Shown here: one piece after another, positions 51,766 to 61,834 of the stretch | Layout of the letters: every line of letters begins with the position of its first letter | Numbering within the stretch: position 1 is the first letter of the stretch | Origin: Nocardia abscessus | GTDB lineage: Bacteria > Actinomycetota > Actinomycetes > Mycobacteriales > Mycobacteriaceae | Direction: 5' to 3' | DNA length: 64,000 nucleotides | Assembly (NCBI RefSeq): GCF_015477775.1 | Contig: NZ_JADLQO010000017.1 | Coordinates: 1 to 64,000, forward strand | Program-made: the position numbers and the translations under genes | Notes under the pieces: model-generated | What the model was told of the DNA's origin: nothing | The model's database searches: none | Seen by the model: the letters and a program-made list of their open reading frames with translations, nothing else

Positions 51766-52323
51766 ATGTCCACCAAGCGCGAACTCGTCTTGGACGCCGC
51801 GATCGAACTGCTGGGCTCCCGCGGCACCCGCGCGCTCACCCACCGCGCGGTCGACGAGGTCGCCGGCATGCCCGCCGGTTCTGCCTCCAACTACTTCCGC
51901 ACCCGGGAAGCGCTGCTGATCGGGATCGCCGAGCGTCTCGAGGCCCGCGACTACGCGGATTGGGAAGCGCTCAACCGGCAACCCGCCCCTGGCACGATCA
52001 CCGAACTCGTCGACGGCATGGCGGCCTTCGTCGTCCACGCGGCACGCACCGACCGCGTGCGGACACTGGCGCGCTACGCACTGTTCCTGGAGGCGCAGAC
52101 CATGCCCGCGCTGCGCGAGAGCGTCCGGCGCGGGCATCGCAGGCTGACCGAGTGGGCCGCGGGCCTGCTGGCGGAGGTCGGCGGCGATCAGGCGATGACC
52201 CAGATCTTGGTCGGCCAGTTCGACGGAATCATCCTGCACCATTTGGTGAACCCCGCGCCGGACTTCGATCCGCGCCCGGCGCTGGACCGGTTGGTCCGCG
52301 CTCTGCTCGCTTCGAACGGCTGA
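51766..52323 (+). CDS. TetR family regulator of the flavin monooxygenase
   Basis: 185 residues. The HTH is at residues 5-50 (LVLDAAIELLGSRGTRALTH, with MPAGSASNYFRTREALL). Remainder is a helical ligand domain. ATG at 51766 lies directly after the second operator. Divergent arrangement and the palindromes support a local repressor role. Confidence 0.93.
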   Translation: MSTKRELVLDAAIELLGSRGTRALTHRAVDEVAGMPAGSASNYFRTREALLIGIAERLEARDYADWEALNRQPAPGTITELVDGMAAFVVHAARTDRVRTLARYALFLEAQTMPALRESVRRGHRRLTEWAAGLLAEVGGDQAMTQILVGQFDGIILHHLVNPAPDFDPRPALDRLVRALLASNG

Positions 52324-52405
52324 CGAACGCGGCACCTCACCTCGGTCACGAACGGTTCGCACTACCCTGCCGTGCAAGGAGATCGTCCGGTTTCGTTCCG
52401 GATCT

Positions 52406-53710
52406 TCAGAAGAACGTGTGCAGGAAATCGACCACCCGAGGCACCGGAGCGTCGGCGTCATCGATCACGGGAATGAGCCGCCATTTGTCGAAGGCGGTGC
52501 ACGGATGCGAAAGCCCGAGGCGCACCACCGCGCCGATCGGCAATTCCGTGGCGGCGCCACGCGGCAACCGGAGGAACGCGTGCTGGTCGTTGAGCGCCGA
52601 CACGGTCGCGTCCCCGTCCAGCGCGCCGCCCCCGGGTCCCGCGACGCGTTGCGGAACCGGCATCCCCTCATCGAAAGGCAGATCGCGTTTGCCCGCGTCG
52701 AGCAGGGCCAGCCCCGGCTCCGGGCGGGAAAGGGTGCGCGCCCAGCCGTGCATCGCCGAGCGCAGTGGCCGCGCGCACCCGGGCGACGCCAGCGGCGACA
52801 TGCTCGCGTAGAAGCCGTCGTCGTGGATGACGTACGCCCCCGAGCGCAGGACGACCGTCGTCGCGACACCATGTCTGCCCTGCTCGTCGGAGAGCGGGGC
52901 CAAGTACTCCACCGCCAGTTCCGGATAGGCGCTGCCACCGGCGGTGACGATCGCCGGACACCGGTATCGCCCGGCCGCGGCGAGTTCGCGGTGCAGACGA
53001 GCGAGTTCGCCGAGGTAGTCGCGCACCGCGCGGATGCCGGGCGCGGTGCGGTCGTGCGCGAGCGCGCCTTCGTAACCGCCCACTCCGGCGAGCGTCAGCC
53101 GGGACGCCGCGTCGATCGCTTGCGCCACGGCGTGCGCTTGGTCCACCGTGCGTGCGCCGGTCCGGCCGTGCGGGCCGCCCAGTTCCACCAGCGCCCGGAT
53201 TCGCTCCCGTCCGGGGGTCTCGCGCAGGTGCGCGTCCATGAGCGCGACCGTTTCGACGCTGTCGGCCCAGCAGACGAACTCGAAAGACGGGTCACGCTCC
53301 AGTTCCGCCGCCACCCAGCGCAATCCGACCGGGTCGACCAACGCGTTGGCCAGCAGGATCCGCGCGACGCCGAAGGATCGCGCCACCTGCGTCTGCCAGA
53401 TGGTGGCCAGGGTGATCCCCCACGAGCCCGCGGCGAGCTGGTCGGCCCACAGCCGCGGGGCCATCGTGGTCTTGCCGTGCGGCGCCAATCGCACACCCGC
53501 CGTACGCACCCACTCGGCCATGACCGCGATGTTCGCCGACAGGGCGGCTCGATCGACGGTGAGCACCGGCGTCTCCAGCTGGTCGAGCGTCGGTGCGGTG
53601 GTGAGGAATTCCCGCACGCTGCGGCCCCAGGAGGCGGGTGGCATGCCCTTGTGCTCGGGACCGATCCGGCGGTCCGCGAGCGCCGCCACGGCTGCTTCAT
53701 CGATCGACAC
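52406..53710 (-). CDS. D-amino acid deaminase / D-threonine aldolase-like PLP enzyme (DSD1 family)
   Basis: 434 residues. The alanine-racemase-type barrel has its PLP-Lys in APHGKTTMAP, and the C-terminal D-serine dehydratase-like domain has the metal site HPCTAFDKW. This places it with D-serine dehydratase (eukaryotic type) and D-threonine aldolase-like proteins. Substrate probably a D-hydroxy amino acid. GTG start at 53710. It follows ppc on the same strand with a 33-bp gap, perhaps in one transcript. Confidence 0.9.
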   Translation of the reverse strand: MSIDEAAVAALADRRIGPEHKGMPPASWGRSVREFLTTAPTLDQLETPVLTVDRAALSANIAVMAEWVRTAGVRLAPHGKTTMAPRLWADQLAAGSWGITLATIWQTQVARSFGVARILLANALVDPVGLRWVAAELERDPSFEFVCWADSVETVALMDAHLRETPGRERIRALVELGGPHGRTGARTVDQAHAVAQAIDAASRLTLAGVGGYEGALAHDRTAPGIRAVRDYLGELARLHRELAAAGRYRCPAIVTAGGSAYPELAVEYLAPLSDEQGRHGVATTVVLRSGAYVIHDDGFYASMSPLASPGCARPLRSAMHGWARTLSRPEPGLALLDAGKRDLPFDEGMPVPQRVAGPGGGALDGDATVSALNDQHAFLRLPRGAATELPIGAVVRLGLSHPCTAFDKWRLIPVIDDADAPVPRVVDFLHTFF

Positions 53711-53743
53711 GACGTTCCTTCCTACCGGAACCGGCTCGGCGGC

Positions 53744-56515
53744 TCAGCCCGAGTTGCGCAAGGCGGTGGCCAGGCCGTTCATGGTCAGCAGGATGCCGCG
53801 CTTGACCAGTTCGGAGTCGTCACCGGCGCGCAGGCGGCGCAGCAGCTCCACCTGCATCTGGTTGAGCGGCTCCAGGTAGGGGAAACGATTGTGGATGGAC
53901 TCGGCCAGCGACGGGTTGTCGGCCAGCAGGTGATCGTTGCCGGTGATCGCGGCGTGCATGCGGGCGGTCCGGGCGTGTTCGTCGCGGATCATGCCGAATA
54001 TCTGCTCCCGCAGCGCCACGTCGTCCACGAGTTCGGCGTAGCGCGCGGCGATGTCCAGATCGCTCTTCGCCATCACCTGAGCCAAGTTGGACAGCACCGT
54101 GCGGAAGAACGGCCACCGGCGGTACAGGTCGGCCAAGGTCGCCAGGCGCTGCGGGTCGCCGCCGATCCACTCCTCCAGCGCGGTGCCGGTGCCGTACCAG
54201 CCGGGCAGCATCACCCGCGCCTGGCTCCACGACATCACCCACGGGATGGCGCGCAGGTCCGCGACCGAATTCGTCGGCTTGCGGGACGCGGGCCTGCTGC
54301 CGATGTTCAGGTCGCCGACCTCGGCGACCGGCGTGGACTGGCGGAAGTACTCGACGAATCCCGGGGTTTCGTGCACCAGCCGCGCGTACGCGGCGCGGGC
54401 GCGGGCGGCGAGGTCGTCCATGATTCCGTAGGACGGCTCGGCGTCGGCGCCGAGGCCCTCCACGTCCAGCAGGGTCGACTCGAGCGTGCCCGCGATCAGC
54501 GACTCCAGATTACGGTGCGCCGCACCGGGCTCCGCGTACTTGGCCGCGATCACCTCGCCCTGCTCGGTGAGCCGCAGCGAGCCCCGCACCGCGCCCGCGG
54601 GCTGCGCGAGGATGGCGTCGTAGCTCCGGCCGCCGCCGCGACCGACCGTGCCGCCCCGGCCGTGGAACAGCCGCAGCCGGATGCCGGTCTTGCGGGCGAC
54701 CTCGACCAGGTCCAGCTCCGCCCGGTACAGCGCCCAGTTCGCGGCCAGATATCCGCCGTCCTTGTTGGAGTCGGAGTAGCCGAGCATCACCTCTTGGCGC
54801 ATCCCCTGCGCGGCCACCAGCTCGCGATAGACCTGGACCTCCAGCGCCGCGGACAGCGTCGCCGCCCCGGCGCCCAGGTCCTCGATGGTCTCGAACAGCG
54901 GGACGATGCCCACCGGGCAGCTCGGCGGCCCGTCCGGCTCCCCCGGGTCGAGCAGCCCGCCCTCCTTCAGCAGCAGGGCGGCTTCGAGCAGATCGCTGAC
55001 CGACGTGCACATGCTGATGACGTAGTTCGGCACCGCCTCCGCGCCCAGCGTGTCCACCACCTCCCGCGCGGCGCGGACGATGTCGAGCTCCTTGACCGCG
55101 AGTTCGCTCAGCCGTGCGTGCGGGCCGAGCAGCGGGCGCCGAGTGCGCAGCTCGGCGGCGAGCAGTTCCACCCGGCCCGACTCCGGCAGGCTCGCGTAGT
55201 CGGAATGCACCCCGGCCCAGGCCAGCAGCTCGGCGACGACCTGCTCGTGCACCTCGGAGTTCTGCCGCATGTCCAGGGCTTGCAGATGGAAGCCGAACGT
55301 TTCCACGGCGTAGCGCAACGCGGCGAGGCGATCGTCGGCGATCAGTCCGTCGCCGCTGCGCCGTAGCGAGGCGTCCATGGCGTCCAGATCGTCCAGCATC
55401 GCCTGCGGGGACGGGTAGGGCCGCGCCCCGGAGTCCAGGCCGTTCGGCGGAACCTCGCCCAGCACGGAGCGGGCGGTAGCGGTCAGCCGGGCGCGAACAT
55501 GATGCAGCGCACGGCGATACGGCTCGTCGGCGTGCGTGGCCGGATCGGGGTACCCGGTCTCGGCGAGGGCGGCGACCTCCGGCGTCACCGTGACCAGGCG
55601 GGCCGACAGCGACAGCGTCTTCTCCAGTTCCACCAGCTCGCGCAGGTAACGCTCGAAAGCCACGCCGGCCGCGCGGTACGCGGCCTGACGCACGACCTCG
55701 GCGGTGACGTACGGGTTCCCGTCGCGGTCACCGCCGATCCACGAGCCGGGACGCAGGATCGGGCGCGCCAGCAGCTCCACTCCGGGCCAGCGCGAGCGCA
55801 GCGCGGCGCGCACTTCGGCGTTGATCGCCGGGATCACGTCGAACAGGGTGAGGTCGTAATAGCGCAGGCCCACCGAGATCTCGTCCTGGATGCGCAGACG
55901 AGCCAAGCGGATCAGCGCGGTACGCCACAGGCTCAGCACCTGGCGTCGGATTCGCAGCTCCAGATCGGCCCGCTCCCGCTCGCTCTCGGCGTAGCGCTGG
56001 CGCAGGCGCATCAACTCGGTGATCCGGGCCTGCGCGTCGAAGACGGTGCGGCGGCGCGTCTCGGTCGGGTGCGCGGTGATCACCGGCGACACCAGCGCGT
56101 CGGCCAACAGATCGGCGACCCGGTCTCCGTCGAGCGCCGCCGCGTCCAGCCTGCGGTAGGTCGCCGCGAGCGAGGACTCCTGCGGCGGTTCGCCCGCCGA
56201 CTCGTGCGCGGCGCGGCGGCGGTCACGCTGGATGTCCTCGGCCAGATTGGCCAGCAGCACGAAATAGCTGAACGCGCGGATGAGCGGAAGGGCCACCGCG
56301 ATGTCCACACCGTCCAGCATCTCCGCGACGGCGCTGCGCTCGACCTCCTCGCGGCGCACCCGGAAGGCCTCGATGCGCACCCGCTCGATGAGGTCGAAGA
56401 CCTCCGGCCCCTCGTGGTCGCGAATGGTGTCACCGAGCACGCCACCGAGGAACCGGATGTCGTCGCGCAGCGGCCGGATGGCGTCCTGTTGGGTCTCGCT
56501 CATCGTTTCGCCCAT
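53744..56515 (-). CDS. ppc: Phosphoenolpyruvate carboxylase
   Basis: Adds bicarbonate to PEP to form oxaloacetate and refills the TCA cycle. 923 residues, normal length. Catalytic and phosphate-binding blocks are VITAHPTETRRRT, GSWIGGDRDGNP, FHGRGGTVGRGGG and GYSDSNKDGGY. The C-terminus reads ALRNSG where QNTG is the family consensus. ATG 56515 or ATG 56503 are both possible. Confidence 0.97.
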   Translation of the reverse strand: MGETMSETQQDAIRPLRDDIRFLGGVLGDTIRDHEGPEVFDLIERVRIEAFRVRREEVERSAVAEMLDGVDIAVALPLIRAFSYFVLLANLAEDIQRDRRRAAHESAGEPPQESSLAATYRRLDAAALDGDRVADLLADALVSPVITAHPTETRRRTVFDAQARITELMRLRQRYAESERERADLELRIRRQVLSLWRTALIRLARLRIQDEISVGLRYYDLTLFDVIPAINAEVRAALRSRWPGVELLARPILRPGSWIGGDRDGNPYVTAEVVRQAAYRAAGVAFERYLRELVELEKTLSLSARLVTVTPEVAALAETGYPDPATHADEPYRRALHHVRARLTATARSVLGEVPPNGLDSGARPYPSPQAMLDDLDAMDASLRRSGDGLIADDRLAALRYAVETFGFHLQALDMRQNSEVHEQVVAELLAWAGVHSDYASLPESGRVELLAAELRTRRPLLGPHARLSELAVKELDIVRAAREVVDTLGAEAVPNYVISMCTSVSDLLEAALLLKEGGLLDPGEPDGPPSCPVGIVPLFETIEDLGAGAATLSAALEVQVYRELVAAQGMRQEVMLGYSDSNKDGGYLAANWALYRAELDLVEVARKTGIRLRLFHGRGGTVGRGGGRSYDAILAQPAGAVRGSLRLTEQGEVIAAKYAEPGAAHRNLESLIAGTLESTLLDVEGLGADAEPSYGIMDDLAARARAAYARLVHETPGFVEYFRQSTPVAEVGDLNIGSRPASRKPTNSVADLRAIPWVMSWSQARVMLPGWYGTGTALEEWIGGDPQRLATLADLYRRWPFFRTVLSNLAQVMAKSDLDIAARYAELVDDVALREQIFGMIRDEHARTARMHAAITGNDHLLADNPSLAESIHNRFPYLEPLNQMQVELLRRLRAGDDSELVKRGILLTMNGLATALRNSG

Positions 56516-56582
56516 GATCAGACAGTATTGCCCTCCGGCCTGCGTGGGTATGCGACGCGGCCCACACCGGCCGGGCCCCGGA

Positions 56583-57002
56583 TCAGCCCGGGAGTTCGGA
56601 GAAGCGCAGGTGGTTGCCCCACGGGTCGCGGAATCCGCAGTCGCGTACCCCGTACGGCTGCGAGATCGGCTCCTGCGTCACCTCGACCCCGGCGTCGCGC
56701 AGCCGGGCGAAGGTCGCGTCCACCGCGTCGGTGGTGAAGATCAGCGTGCCCTGCGCGCCGTTGGCCAGCCGAGCCCGCGCCGCCGCACCGGCGGCCTCGT
56801 CCGGCACCATCTCCGGGGTCTCCAGAATGAACTCGATACCCGGCTGCTTCGCGGGACCGACGGTCACCCAGCGCCCACCGGCGAACGGCAGGTCCGCGCG
56901 CACCTCGAGTCCGATGACATCGCGATAGAACTCCAGGGCCTTGTCCTGGTCACCGACCAGCACGCCGATGTGGGTGAGGGCGAGATCCGCGCCGTTGCTC
57001 AT
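56583..57002 (-). CDS. Glyoxalase/VOC superfamily protein
   Basis: 139 residues with two beta-alpha-beta-beta-beta units: LALTHIGVLVGDQDKALEFY at the start, and PYGVRDCGFRDPWGNHLRF at the end. Such VOC proteins are metal-dependent lyases, dioxygenases or drug-binding proteins; which applies is not shown. ATG at 57002; an upstream extension to 57140 is unlikely coding. Confidence 0.9.
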   Translation of the reverse strand: MSNGADLALTHIGVLVGDQDKALEFYRDVIGLEVRADLPFAGGRWVTVGPAKQPGIEFILETPEMVPDEAAGAAARARLANGAQGTLIFTTDAVDATFARLRDAGVEVTQEPISQPYGVRDCGFRDPWGNHLRFSELPG

Positions 57003-57194
57003 GATGTTGCTCCTTGTCGTCGTTCGGGCGGGGCAACAGTACAGACGCCGGACGCGCGGCGAATTCATCGGCGAAGACGTTCGGATTCTCGACGGGTGCC
57101 GCGCGGGGTGAGCGTGCCCCCTTGTCCGACTACGTGGCACCGGCCGGAGATTTCGGACCCACGGCCCCCGAGGGTACGGCGCTCAGCCCATGTC

Positions 57195-57767
57195 TTACGC
57201 GGTGAGCTGATCCGCGCGGTGCAGCAGTACTTGTTCCAGCAGCGAAACCAGCACCTCTTTGACCGAATCGCGAGACCGGGCATCGCATTCCAGAACCGGG
57301 ATCCAATCCTCCAGCTCCAGCGCCTCGCGGACCTCGCCGAGGTCGAAGTGCGTGCTGCCGTCGAAGCGGTTGACCGCCACGACGAAGGGCGTGCCGTGTT
57401 CCTCGAAGTAGTCCAGCACCGGGTAGCAGTCGTCGACGCGGCTGGTGTCCACCACGATCACCGCACCGAGCGCACCGTCGACCAGGTCGTCCCACAAGAA
57501 GACGAAGCGGTCCTGGCCCGGCGTGCCGAACAGGTACAGGATCAGCGAACGGTCCAGGGTGATGCGGCCGAAGTCGAGGGCGACCGTGGTCCGCGTCTTG
57601 TCCGCACGGTGTCCGGGATCGTCCACGCCGACGGCCATTTCGGTCATCGCCGCCTCGGTCACCAGCGGCTCGATTTCGGAGATGGCTCCGATGAACGTCG
57701 TCTTCCCGACGCCGAACCCGCCGCTGATCACGATTTTCACCGAAGACGGCATGGTCGGCGTTCGCAT
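57195..57767 (-). CDS. Conservon GTP-binding protein (CvnD-like)
   Basis: 190-residue Ras-like GTPase. The P-loop is GGFGVGKTT (16-24), the G3 region is LFGTPGQDRF, and VNRFDG replaces NKxD. It is the last gene of a four-gene conservon (sensor, roadblock, DUF742, GTPase). In Streptomyces these sets act like membrane-linked G-protein systems that affect morphology or antibiotic production. ATG 57767 follows the DUF742 stop by 1 base; TTG 57785 or ATG 57752 are alternatives. Confidence 0.93.
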   Translation of the reverse strand: MRTPTMPSSVKIVISGGFGVGKTTFIGAISEIEPLVTEAAMTEMAVGVDDPGHRADKTRTTVALDFGRITLDRSLILYLFGTPGQDRFVFLWDDLVDGALGAVIVVDTSRVDDCYPVLDYFEEHGTPFVVAVNRFDGSTHFDLGEVREALELEDWIPVLECDARSRDSVKEVLVSLLEQVLLHRADQLTA

Positions 57768-57768
57768 G

Positions 57769-58110
57769 TCAGAGTGCCCGGACAAGGTCCCTGATCCTTT
57801 CGATGGCAGCGGCGGTGAGCTGGTCGGCGGCGCGCACGGTCACGTGTCCGGTGGCGGCCAGGTCGCTGACCACGACCTTGGCCACTCCGATCGGAACCCG
57901 CAGCGCGGTGCCGATTTCGGCGATGGAGTGCGGCTGCTGGCACAGCCGGACCAGGGTGCGCTGCTCGAAGCGCAGCGGTGCGGACAGTGCGGCCGGCTCG
58001 GCCCGCACCAGCGTCTCGATGCGCAGCCCGTCCAGCAGTGGCGTGGTGCGTCCGGCGGTGACCACGAAGGGCCGCACGAATCGATCGTCGGCGGCGGATT
58101 CGCGTCTCAT
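57769..58110 (-). CDS. DUF742 protein (CvnC-like)
   Basis: 113 residues with a winged-helix-like body: RFVRPFVVTAGRT at the start, LCQQPHSIAEIGTALRVPIG in the middle. DUF742 proteins are constant members of conservons. ATG at 58110 overlaps the roadblock gene stop (ATGA). Confidence 0.93.
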   Translation of the reverse strand: MRRESAADDRFVRPFVVTAGRTTPLLDGLRIETLVRAEPAALSAPLRFEQRTLVRLCQQPHSIAEIGTALRVPIGVAKVVVSDLAATGHVTVRAADQLTAAAIERIRDLVRAL

Positions 58111-58535
58111 CGCCGCAGCGTCTCGCGCAGTTCGGCGATGAGCGCGGGATCCAGCAGCGCGCCTGCGCGCTCGGCGAGGATCGCCATCTCGTACCCGACC
58201 AGACCGACGTCACAACCGCTGTCGGCGATCACGCCGAGGCAGCTGCCGTCGCCCATGGCCGAGACGAGCAGGAAACCGCGCTTCATCTCGATCATGATCA
58301 GCTTCAGACCGTCGAAAGAGTAACTGCGCGAGGCGCTTCGGGCGAGCCCGACCAGCCCGGACACCATGGCGGCCAGCCGGTCCGCGGAGGTGCGGTCCAG
58401 GCCGTCGGACATGGCGATGAGCAGGCCGTCCGAGGAGACCGCGACCGCCTCGCGTACACCGTCGGTCTCGCGGACGAAGTTGGCCAGCATCCAATTGAAG
58501 GTGTGCGGGTCGGCGCTCGATATGTGGGTGGTCAC
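58107..58535 (-). CDS. Roadblock/LC7 domain protein (CvnB-like)
   Basis: 142 residues. FNWMLANFVRETDGVREAVA and DGLLIAMSDGL are the typical roadblock/LC7 start; such proteins bind small GTPases, here the CvnD-like protein. GTG at 58535 overlaps the sensor gene stop (GTGA). Confidence 0.93.
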   Translation of the reverse strand: MTTHISSADPHTFNWMLANFVRETDGVREAVAVSSDGLLIAMSDGLDRTSADRLAAMVSGLVGLARSASRSYSFDGLKLIMIEMKRGFLLVSAMGDGSCLGVIADSGCDVGLVGYEMAILAERAGALLDPALIAELRETLRR

Positions 58536-61009
58536 CGGATCTCCTCTGCCATGGTCGCGGCGGGCTGGAATTCGTGCGCCGTGTCGGCGGCGCGGACGAG
58601 GTCGTCCTGCGGGGCGGCGGCGTGCCGTCCGGGCGCGCCACGCTGATAACCCGATCGGAAGGCGGACAGCATGCCGCGGATCTCCTCGGGTGAGCGCTCG
58701 ACCGCGGGTGCGGGCTCCGATCGCGGCACCGGGGCCGGACGTGGACCGGTAGCGGCCGGGCGGGCCCTTTTGTTGCGCTTGACCAAGCCGTTCTTGGTGT
58801 GCCGCATCGCGGGTTCCGAATCCGCTGCCGCGCTGCGAGCGTCGAGGGCGGTGACGCTCGGTGCGGCGGTCGGCTCGGTGCGCGGGGAGACGAGTTGGGT
58901 GTAGGCCGACGACCCGGCGTTCCCAGATCCAGCGGAGGGTGCTTCGGTAGCGGCAGCAGACGGACGTGGCCTCGGCGAACTCGAGCCGTTCGGGAGCGCG
59001 GCGGCGCGTGGCGCGGACTCGCTCGGGTCGGCGCGCTGCTCCTGTCCGGTTTCGAGCATGCTCGACGGCAGCGTCAGACGCGCGACGATGCCACTCACCG
59101 GCGAGACGCTCAGCTCGACGCCGATTCCCAGTCGCTCGGCGAGCCTGCCGACGACGTAGTGGCCGAGATGGCGGGTCGGCGCGACGACGAAATCCTGTTC
59201 GCCGCGCAGTCGCGCGTTGGCCTGGGCCAAGTGCTCGGCGGGCATGCCGACGCCGTGGTCGACGACCGCGAGCAGGTACCCGTTCGGACCGGCGCGCCCG
59301 TAGATCTCGACCTCGAGATCCGGTGGGGAGAAGGCGAGTCCGTTCTCGATCAGCTCCGCGAGCATGTGTGCCAGCTCGCTGGCCGCGGCGCCTGTGACGA
59401 GCAGGTCGTCCATCCGGCGCAGCACCACCCTGCGGTAGTCGTCGACCTCGGACAGGCCCGCGCGGATCACGTCGCTCAGTGGGATCGGTTCGGCCCAGCG
59501 GCGCGGACTGGCCTCGCCGACCAGCACGAGCAGGCTCTCGGCGTTGCGGCGCATGCGCGTGGCGAGATGATCGAGTTCGAACAGGTTCGACAGCGCCTTG
59601 GGGTCGAGCTCCTCCCGCTCGAATTCGCTGATCAGGCCCAGCTGGCGGCGCACGAGGTTCTGGCTGCGGCGGGCCAGGCTGACCATCGACTCGGTGGTGT
59701 TGCGGCGCACCAGCGCCTGCTCCGACGCGAGGTCGAACGCGGTGGACTGCACCCGGTCCAGAGCTCGTGCCACCGCGGCGATCTCGACGCTCGCGCCCGC
59801 CGGTGTCCGCACCGGGGCGGGCGGGTCCGGCGGGCGGGTGTCATCGCCGGTGCGCCAGGCCGCGATCACGTCGGGTAGCCGCCTGCTCGATACGTCGTCG
59901 GCGTCCGCGGCCAGCGTGGCCAGCGGCCGGACGATCGCGCGCACCGCGGAGACCACCAGCGCCACTTCCACCGCGATCGCCGCCAGCGCGGCGAGCACGA
60001 ACGCGCCCAGGATCAAGGCGGCGTTGCGGCGCGATACCTCCGCGCGCGAGCCGATGTCGGCGCCGACCACCTGCTGCACGGTGCGCTGCTCGTCGATGAC
60101 CGCCGTCATCCTGGCCCACCAGGTGATCGGGTCGACCGGCCGCACCAGCGGTCCGGCGCTCGAGGCGATCGCGATGTTCTCCGATTCCGCGGCCCGGACC
60201 GCGCTGTCGCTGTCCAGCACGGCGTCCAACCGCGCCTGCTGGGCCGCGGTGGCGTCGCGGGCGAATGCGGCCAGACCGGCCAGCTTGGCCGCTCGGATGT
60301 CGAGGAACTGCACGTACTCGCCGGGCCCGAAAGCGTCGGCGGCGAAGACGCCGTTCAGGAAGCCGCGTTCGCGCGCCGTCTGTTCCTTGGCTTCGCCCAG
60401 CGCGTACAACGCTTGCAGACCGTGCCGGACCACCGGATCGGCGGCCTGGTCGAGACCGAGCGACAGGTGGTTCAGCGCGTCGATGGCGTCGGTGTAGTAC
60501 TGGAAGGCCGCCTGCCGGGCCGTTCGCCGCTCATCTATCCGGGCACGGGTCGCGTCCAGGTCGGTCAGCGGCCGGGCGGCCGCGCGCACCCGGTCCGCGC
60601 CGGGCGGGTTGTCCGCTATCGCACTACGCAGCTCGCGCAGCGCCCGGTCGACCGCGCCGCGCTGGTCTGCGACGGGCTGGAGCAATCGCCCGTCGCCGCC
60701 GAGCAGGCCGTTGGTCAGGCCGCGCTCACGCTGCGCCTCGTGCACCAAGTCCTGCACCGCCAGCGCCAGCGATACCGCAGCCGCCGTGTCCCGGCTCCCG
60801 CGGTACGCGTCGACCTCCCGCGCGACCATCGCGCCCAGCAGCGCGAGCACCAGAACCAAGGAGACGACGAGGATTCGAGCCAACTGTCCGCGAATGGTGC
60901 GGGGGCGGACGATTCCGCTGCCCGACCCCTGCCGTTCGCCGAGGGAAGCTTCGGGCGTGGACAACCGTGTGCCGCCGGATATTTCCGGTCGTCGACTTGA
61001 CCGCACCAC
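58532..61009 (-). CDS. Conservon sensor histidine-kinase-like protein (CvnA-like) with nitrate-sensor-type extracellular domain
   Basis: 825 residues. A first membrane helix (about 48-65) and a second (about 335-357) bracket an extracellular NIT-type helical domain (RERGLTNGLLGGDG). Then come a HAMP-like linker, the block LDHLATRMRRNAESLLVL, and an HATPase domain with ELIENGLAFSPPD and VDHGVGMP. The last 170 residues are a disordered Pro/Ala/Ser-rich tail that ends in a short conserved stretch (EEIRGMLSAFRSGYQRG). Start GTG 61009 has GGAGGA upstream; the frame before it is noncoding. Confidence 0.9.
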   Translation of the reverse strand: MVRSSRRPEISGGTRLSTPEASLGERQGSGSGIVRPRTIRGQLARILVVSLVLVLALLGAMVAREVDAYRGSRDTAAAVSLALAVQDLVHEAQRERGLTNGLLGGDGRLLQPVADQRGAVDRALRELRSAIADNPPGADRVRAAARPLTDLDATRARIDERRTARQAAFQYYTDAIDALNHLSLGLDQAADPVVRHGLQALYALGEAKEQTARERGFLNGVFAADAFGPGEYVQFLDIRAAKLAGLAAFARDATAAQQARLDAVLDSDSAVRAAESENIAIASSAGPLVRPVDPITWWARMTAVIDEQRTVQQVVGADIGSRAEVSRRNAALILGAFVLAALAAIAVEVALVVSAVRAIVRPLATLAADADDVSSRRLPDVIAAWRTGDDTRPPDPPAPVRTPAGASVEIAAVARALDRVQSTAFDLASEQALVRRNTTESMVSLARRSQNLVRRQLGLISEFEREELDPKALSNLFELDHLATRMRRNAESLLVLVGEASPRRWAEPIPLSDVIRAGLSEVDDYRRVVLRRMDDLLVTGAAASELAHMLAELIENGLAFSPPDLEVEIYGRAGPNGYLLAVVDHGVGMPAEHLAQANARLRGEQDFVVAPTRHLGHYVVGRLAERLGIGVELSVSPVSGIVARLTLPSSMLETGQEQRADPSESAPRAAALPNGSSSPRPRPSAAATEAPSAGSGNAGSSAYTQLVSPRTEPTAAPSVTALDARSAAADSEPAMRHTKNGLVKRNKRARPAATGPRPAPVPRSEPAPAVERSPEEIRGMLSAFRSGYQRGAPGRHAAAPQDDLVRAADTAHEFQPAATMAEEIR

Positions 61010-61303
61010 CCTCTGCTCCTCCGCTCGGCCGCCGTGACCGCTGCACGGCGAGGACACGGAAATCAGGGGCAAACTTTCACAGGGACATACCAGTGTCAAC
61101 GCGAAAATCGGACAAACCGGACACTGTGCGGACTTCTAAACACACTGGCAACGAAGGGTTACCGGGCGCGACGATTCCGGCCTCCGCGCGGATGCGGAGA
61201 GAAGCCGAGTCACGCTGCCTCATACCCGCGTTCGCCCGCCGCAAAACCCCTCGGCGCGACTCTGATACAGTCCGGCGCGACACACCGGAGGCAAGAGGGC
61301 GGG

Positions 61304-61834
61304 ATGGCGCACCGAATCACGTTGGTTCCCTTGGCAATAGCACTGGTACTCGGACTCGCCGCCTGTGGCGACGATTCCGGCGGGTCATCGGCGACGACCA
61401 CCACGCAGGCCGCCGCGAGCACGTCCGCCGCGCTGTTCGATCCCTGCACCGGCATTCCCGACAACGCGCTGACCAGCGCCGGACTCGATCCGGCGAGCAA
61501 GCAGGTCGGCGTCGGCGGCGTCAAGCAGCCCGGCTGGGAGATCTGCGGATGGAAGGGCGCCGACTTCACCCTCGGGGTCTTCTCCAACACCTCGTCCGTA
61601 GCCGAGTTCGAGCGCAAGCCGGGCAATGTCGATTTCCAGGACGTCACGATCGCAGGCCGCCCCGGCCGCCAGTTCCGCGTCGACGACGCCGCCAAAGACC
61701 AGATGTGCGACGTGCTGTTCCCGGCCCGCCAGGGACTGCTGCAACTGACGCTGGTCAACAAGACCGCGGGCCAGAACCCTTGCGACCGCCTGGCGAGCGT
61801 CGGCGAAGCGATCGTCCGTGCCCTCCCGAAGTAG
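61304..61834 (+). CDS. DUF3558 family lipoprotein
   Basis: 176 residues. Signal peptide with lipobox LAAC (Cys21) and a Ser/Thr-rich linker, then the DUF3558 domain (FDPCTGIPDNALTSAGLD, with WEICGWKG). DUF3558 lipoproteins are common in mycobacteria and nocardiae; function is unknown. ATG at 61304 follows GAGGGCGGG. It is divergent from the conservon; the 294-bp gap (61010-61303) is AT-richer than the genes and has three CGGAC repeats near 61110-61131. Confidence 0.9.
   Translation: MAHRITLVPLAIALVLGLAACGDDSGGSSATTTTQAAASTSAALFDPCTGIPDNALTSAGLDPASKQVGVGGVKQPGWEICGWKGADFTLGVFSNTSSVAEFERKPGNVDFQDVTIAGRPGRQFRVDDAAKDQMCDVLFPARQGLLQLTLVNKTAGQNPCDRLASVGEAIVRALPK

Noticed and set aside
52418..55366. 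982-codon plus-strand open frame
   Set aside because: Antisense to the D-amino acid deaminase and PEP carboxylase genes; composition and lack of motifs mark it as a shadow.
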